From the NCBI GenBank assembly GCA_036566745.1, contig DATCVR010000241.1, positions 1 to 7,880 on the forward strand: DNA of 7,880 nt. The letters run 5' to 3'. Within the stretch, counting starts at the first letter, position 1. Each line of letters opens with the position of its first letter. Below the pieces are notes generated by a model, which saw only the letters and a list, made by a program, of their open reading frames with translations, made no database searches and was not told the origin of the DNA. Source of the DNA: DATCVR01 sp036566745 (GTDB lineage: Bacteria; Actinomycetota; Actinomycetes; Jiangellales; Jiangellaceae). Positions 5,007 through 7,880 of the stretch are shown in pieces. The position numbers and the translations under genes are program-made.

Positions 5007-5912
5007 GTGCCCAAGACCACGCTGATGCCGGCGGAGATCCGCTCCGCTCTGCGTGCCCGGCTCGGCCCCATCTCGGAACTCTGCCCGTTGACCGAGGGCG
5101 AGGTCTCGCAGGTCTTCGCCTTCCGCGTGGGCGGCGACGAGCTGGTCGTGCGGGTGGCGGGGAGCCGTCATGAGTACGACAAGGAGCGCTACGTCGTCGA
5201 GAACCTGCGCCCCGCCGGCGTACCGGTGCCGGACATCGCGGACATCTGGCATCACGACGATGCTCACGTGATGTGCGTCTCGCGGCGCTTTGCGGGGATG
5301 ACGGTCGACCGGGTCAGCGCGGAGCAGGCGGCGGACTTGATCGAGCCGGTGCTTCGCGCCCACAGCGCGATCACCGCCGTCGACATCTCCGCGACGACCG
5401 GCTTCGGCACCTTCGACGCCGTCGGCCGCGCGGATCATTCGTCGTGGCCGGACTACCTGGCCGCAGCCGCATGTGAACCGCTCGCCGCGCCGTCGAGCCA
5501 TCGAGGTCGGGTCGAGTCGCTCGAGGCGACACTGATCGAGCTGGCACCCGAGTGCCCGAACCTGCGGCACCTGGTCCACGCCGACTTCGGCGGGAACAAC
5601 CTGCTCACCGACGGGGCGACCGTCACCGGTGTGATCGACTGGCCGCAGGCGCTCTTCGGCGACCCGATGTACGACGCGGCGTGGTCGATCTTCTGGGGCG
5701 GCATGCACGAGCCGATGCGGGTCCACGGCAACGCGCTGTGGTCGGCGTGGGCGGACACCCCGCGAGCATCGATCCGGCTGCTGTGCTGCATCATCCACGT
5801 CGGGTTCGGCGCCGCGCGCTACTTCCTTCGCGAAGGACGCGACGCCACCGCGGTGAGCGTGATCGACCGGACGGCCGAGCTGGCCGAACGGCTCAGCCGA
5901 CCTTCTCCATGA
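5007..5912 (+). CDS. Aminoglycoside phosphotransferase-family kinase resembling hygromycin B 4-O-phosphotransferase, APH(4)
   Basis: This 301-residue protein has the APH/choline kinase fold. Catalytic-loop HADFGGNN is at 191-198 (likely base D193, metal ligand N198), and VIDWPQALFGDPMYD at 209-223 holds the second metal-binding Asp, D211. From memory of the APH(4)-Ia (hph) sequence, similarity runs along the whole length: LTEGEVSQVFAFRVGG (28-43) against LSEGEESRAFSFDVGG, VCVSRR-like CVSRRFAG (90-97) against CISRRAQG, TGFGTF (131-136) against SGFGPF, and HLVHADFGGNNLLTD (188-202) against HLVHADFGSNNVLTD. It is about 40 residues shorter than APH(4)-Ia, mainly at the C-terminus. The start is GTG at 5007, with no Shine-Dalgarno and a probable leaderless promoter. 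It is the only plus-strand gene, divergent from ruvC and overlapping the yebC 3' end. Phosphorylation of hygromycin B is inferred; other small-molecule substrates are possible. Confidence 0.85.
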   Translation: MPKTTLMPAEIRSALRARLGPISELCPLTEGEVSQVFAFRVGGDELVVRVAGSRHEYDKERYVVENLRPAGVPVPDIADIWHHDDAHVMCVSRRFAGMTVDRVSAEQAADLIEPVLRAHSAITAVDISATTGFGTFDAVGRADHSSWPDYLAAAACEPLAAPSSHRGRVESLEATLIELAPECPNLRHLVHADFGGNNLLTDGATVTGVIDWPQALFGDPMYDAAWSIFWGGMHEPMRVHGNALWSAWADTPRASIRLLCCIIHVGFGAARYFLREGRDATAVSVIDRTAELAERLSRPSP

Positions 5913-6654
5913 CCTCGTCGGAGACGTCGAAGTTCGCCCAGACGTTCTGGACGTCGTCGCTGTCCTCGAGCGCGTCGATCAGCCGGAAGATCTTGGTGGC
6001 GCCGGTCTCGTCGAGCGGGACCGTGACCGACGGGACGAACGACGACTCGGCGGACTCGTAGTCGAGGCCGGCGCCCTGGACGGCGCTGCGGACGGCCACG
6101 AGGTCGGCGGCCTCGCTGCGGATCTCGAACGCCTCGCCGAGGTCCTCGACCTCGTCAGCGCCGGCTTCGAGCACGGCTTCGAGCAGGTCGTCCTCGGTGA
6201 GGTCGCGGCCTTCCTGCTGACGCGGGACCACGACGACGCCCTTGCGGTCGAACAGGTACGACACCGACCCCGGGTCGGCCATCGAGCCGCCGTTGCGGGT
6301 CATCGCGACGCGCACCTCCGACGCCGCGCGGTTGCGGTTGTCGGTGAGGCACTCGATCAGCACGGCCACGCCGTTGGGCCCGTAGCCCTCGTACATGATC
6401 GTCTGGTAGTCGACCCCGGCGCCGTCGGCGCCCGATCCGCGCTTGACGGCGCGGTCGATGTTGTCGTTGGGGACCGAGGACTTCTTCGCCTTCTGGATGG
6501 CGTCGTAGAGCGTGGGGTTGCCGGCCGGGTCTCCCCCGCCGGTGCGGGCCGCGACCTCGATGTTCTTGATCAGCTTCGCGAAGAGCTTGCCCCGCTTGGC
6601 ATCGACGACGGCCTTCTTGTGCTTGGTGGTCGCCCACTTGGAGTGGCCGGACAT
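5893..6654 (-). CDS. yebC: YebC/PmpR-family protein
   Basis: This 253-residue protein matches the YebC family over its full length. It begins with the hallmark MSGHSKWATTKHKK, followed by DAKRGKLFAKL (18-28), GGGDPAGNPTL (39-49), SVPNDNIDRAVKRG (60-73) and YEGYGPNGVAVLIE (88-101), with RNGGSMADPGSVSYLF at 120-135. The C-terminal half is acidic, as is usual. Family members have been described as DNA-binding transcription regulators and, more recently, as factors relieving ribosome stalling at proline-rich stretches; which applies here cannot be read from sequence. The ATG at 6654 has AAGGAGG at 6670-6664, 9 nt upstream. It follows pdxT by 4 nt, so the two are very likely cotranscribed. Its last 20 nt, including the TGA at 5895-5893, overlap the convergent kinase gene. 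Confidence 0.96.
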   Translation of the reverse strand: MSGHSKWATTKHKKAVVDAKRGKLFAKLIKNIEVAARTGGGDPAGNPTLYDAIQKAKKSSVPNDNIDRAVKRGSGADGAGVDYQTIMYEGYGPNGVAVLIECLTDNRNRAASEVRVAMTRNGGSMADPGSVSYLFDRKGVVVVPRQQEGRDLTEDDLLEAVLEAGADEVEDLGEAFEIRSEAADLVAVRSAVQGAGLDYESAESSFVPSVTVPLDETGATKIFRLIDALEDSDDVQNVWANFDVSDEVMEKVG

Positions 6655-6658
6655 GGGG

Positions 6659-7276
6659 CTAGGCCTCCTTCACGATGTCGAGGAACAGCGCGTGTACGCG
6701 CGCATCGGCGGTGAGTTCGGGATGGAAGGACGTCGCGAGCAGCGAGCCCTGCCGAACGGCGACGATCCTACCGTCACCCCGGCCGTCACCCTCATCGGCC
6801 GCGACCCGGGCCAGGACCTCGACGCCGGAACCCACCTTGACCACGGACGGCGCCCGGATGAACACCGCGTGCACGGGCGGTTCGTGGCCCACGGCGGGAA
6901 AGTCGAGGTCGGCCTCGAAGGAGTCGACCTGGCGGCCGAAGGCGTTGCGCCGGACCGTGACGTCGAGCCCGCCGATGGTCTCCTGGCCCTCGGCGCCGCC
7001 CTCGATCCGGTCGGCGAGCATGATCATCCCGGCGCACGAGCCGTAGGCCGGCATCCCCGCGGCCACCCGCCGCCGCAGCGGTTCGAGCAGCTCGAAGGTG
7101 CGGGCCAGCCGCCACATCGTGGTCGACTCGCCGCCCGGGATGACCAGCGCGTCGACCGCGGCCAGCTCGGCGGGGGTGCGCACGGCGGAGGAGGCCGCGC
7201 CGAGCTCGGTCAGGATCCGGCGGTGTTCGCGGACGTCGCCCTGCAGGGCGAGCACGCCGATGATCGGCACGGTCAT
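6659..7276 (-). CDS. pdxT: Pyridoxal 5'-phosphate synthase glutaminase subunit PdxT
   Basis: This 205-residue class I glutamine amidotransferase releases ammonia from glutamine for PdxS, which assembles pyridoxal 5'-phosphate. GVLALQGDVREH (7-18) is the family N-terminus and PGGEST is at 47-52. The nucleophile is C81 in AYGSCAGMIML, and RNAFGRQVDSFE is at 110-121. The His/Glu of the triad are H185 and E187 in SFHPEL. The ATG at 7276 is chosen over one at 7285: it gives the usual MTxPxIGVLALQGD start, and GGAG at 7289-7286 lies 9 nt upstream of it but abuts the earlier ATG. Using 7285 would add three residues. The gene follows the NUDIX gene by 16 nt and precedes yebC by 4 nt. A Gly/Asp-rich loop (161-169) is slightly longer than I would expect and is probably a surface insertion. 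Confidence 0.97.
   Translation of the reverse strand: MTVPIIGVLALQGDVREHRRILTELGAASSAVRTPAELAAVDALVIPGGESTTMWRLARTFELLEPLRRRVAAGMPAYGSCAGMIMLADRIEGGAEGQETIGGLDVTVRRNAFGRQVDSFEADLDFPAVGHEPPVHAVFIRAPSVVKVGSGVEVLARVAADEGDGRGDGRIVAVRQGSLLATSFHPELTADARVHALFLDIVKEA
6664..6670 (-). promoter_or_regulatory. Strong Shine-Dalgarno of yebC inside the end of pdxT
   Basis: AAGGAGG on the minus strand, 9 nt before the yebC ATG, overlaps the last sense codons of pdxT (Lys-Glu-Ala) just before its TAG. This supports coupled translation. Confidence 0.75.
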
Positions 7277-7292
7277 CTCTCCCATCTCCGTC

Positions 7293-7835
7293 TCAGTCGA
7301 TCGTGCGGGTGGATCCGTCCCAGCCGTGGGCGAGCAGCGTCGTCACGAGGCCGGCCAGGTGGGGAGGGTAGACGGTCTGGGTGGTGGTCGCGAGCTCGTC
7401 GGGCGACCACCAGCGCAGCTCGTCGACCGAGGCGCGTTCGACGTCGGTCCAGCCGTGGGCGGAGACCCCGCTCGCGTCCTCGACCCGGGCCAGGAACAGC
7501 GTCTCCTCCTGGCGGCAGGTGCGGCCGAAGTACGGGAAGGTCGGGCGGCGGACGGCCACCGGGCCCACGAGGTCGTCGGCCCGCACGGTCAGGCCGGTCT
7601 CCTCGGCCACCTCACGGACCGCGGCCGCCCGGATGTCCTCGCCGTCGTCGATGCCGCCGCCGATGGTGAACCACCACTGGACGGTCGGATCGTCGACGTC
7701 GAACCCGTGGAGCAGCAGGACGCGACCGGACGGGTCGACCAGGATCACCCGGGCCGCCCGGCGCTCGTAGACACCGTCGTCGGCCCGGTGCCAGTCCGGG
7801 CCGAAGACGGTGTCGGCGTCGATGTCGCTGCTCAC
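7293..7835 (-). CDS. NUDIX hydrolase
   Basis: This 180-residue protein contains a perfect Nudix box at residues 60-82 (G-x5-E-x7-REV-x-EE-x-GL), with metal-binding glutamates E75, E78 and E79. WWFTIGGGIDDGED (54-67) is the usual strand-loop entering the box, and RVILVDPSGRVLLL (29-42) is the first conserved hairpin. After the box, ETLFLARV (111-118) and LRWWSPDELA (140-149) are typical of MutT-like or ADP-ribose/NDP-sugar pyrophosphatases, but no residue here fixes the substrate. The GTG at 7835 is the first usable start after the pdxS stop, 13 nt downstream of it; no clear Shine-Dalgarno is seen. It lies between pdxS and pdxT, probably in the same transcript. That position may reflect only an operon insertion, not a role in vitamin B6 synthesis. 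Confidence 0.93.
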   Translation of the reverse strand: MSSDIDADTVFGPDWHRADDGVYERRAARVILVDPSGRVLLLHGFDVDDPTVQWWFTIGGGIDDGEDIRAAAVREVAEETGLTVRADDLVGPVAVRRPTFPYFGRTCRQEETLFLARVEDASGVSAHGWTDVERASVDELRWWSPDELATTTQTVYPPHLAGLVTTLLAHGWDGSTRTID

Positions 7836-7848
7836 CGGATACCGGCGG

Positions 7849-7880
7849 TCACCAGCCGCGCTCGGCCAGGCGGTGCGGCT
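7849..7880 (-). CDS. pdxS: C-terminal end of PdxS (pyridoxal 5'-phosphate synthase lyase subunit), partial
   Basis: The minus strand entering from the right edge ends in the frame PHRLAERGW followed by TGA at 7851-7849. A C-terminus of the form (R)xxERGW is characteristic of PdxS, and pdxT lies two genes downstream, as expected for the PLP synthase pair. Only nine complete codons are visible, so the call relies on this short motif plus gene context. The other two minus-strand frames continue through without stopping here and show no family motif. Confidence 0.68.
   Translation of the reverse strand, partial: PHRLAERGW

Noticed and set aside
4923..5798. A 291-codon minus-strand frame opposite the kinase gene
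   Set aside because: It is a shadow of the APH(4)-like gene. The plus-strand protein has complete kinase motifs and this frame has none.
6512..7669. A 385-codon plus-strand frame opposite yebC, pdxT and the NUDIX gene
   Set aside because: It crosses three clear minus-strand genes and its end is simple Arg/Gly/Pro sequence.

Overview
The window is GC-rich (about 70% by eye), starts many genes with GTG, packs genes with 4-nt overlaps, and carries the ruvC-ruvA-ruvB and pdxS/pdxT/yebC blocks typical of Actinobacteria. It looks like chromosomal DNA of a high-GC actinobacterium. A Nocardioides-like or other Propionibacteriales host is only a guess from gene order and protein style.

Layout from right to left, the direction in which most genes read (minus strand). 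(1) The last nine codons of pdxS, then a NUDIX hydrolase, pdxT and yebC form a tight run with gaps of 13, 16 and 4 nt. PdxS and PdxT together make pyridoxal 5'-phosphate. YebC is a conserved translation or transcription factor. (2) A lone plus-strand gene at 5007-5912 encodes an aminoglycoside phosphotransferase-fold kinase that strongly resembles hygromycin B 4-O-phosphotransferase, APH(4). Its 3' end overlaps the 3' end of yebC by 20 nt, and it is divergent from ruvC. (3) ruvC-ruvA-ruvB, the Holliday-junction resolvasome, have 4-nt stop/start overlaps. A perfect LexA (SOS) box lies just upstream of the ruvC ribosome binding site, over the predicted transcription start. (4) Downstream of ruvB, where many actinobacteria have yajC-secD-secF, lies a heptose module instead. 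It has a single 673-residue protein that fuses GmhA (sedoheptulose 7-phosphate isomerase), the HldE kinase domain and the HldE nucleotidyltransferase domain. It is followed, with a 1-nt stop/start overlap, by the first 197 codons of a probable glycosyltransferase that runs off the left edge.

The 54 nt between ruvB and the fusion gene hold a -10-like TAGGGT, an upstream 8-bp direct repeat and a perfect 7-bp inverted repeat that includes the GTG start codon. The heptose module therefore probably has its own controlled promoter.

The most interesting points are the three-domain nucleotide-heptose synthesis protein in an organism presumed to lack LPS, its coupling to a glycosyltransferase, the APH(4)-like kinase a few kilobases away, and the clear SOS operator for ruvCAB. 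There is no gene-free stretch over 300 bases. The longest is the 122-bp divergent region between ruvC and the kinase gene. I see no tRNA, rRNA, CRISPR array, insertion sequence or convincing rho-independent terminator.
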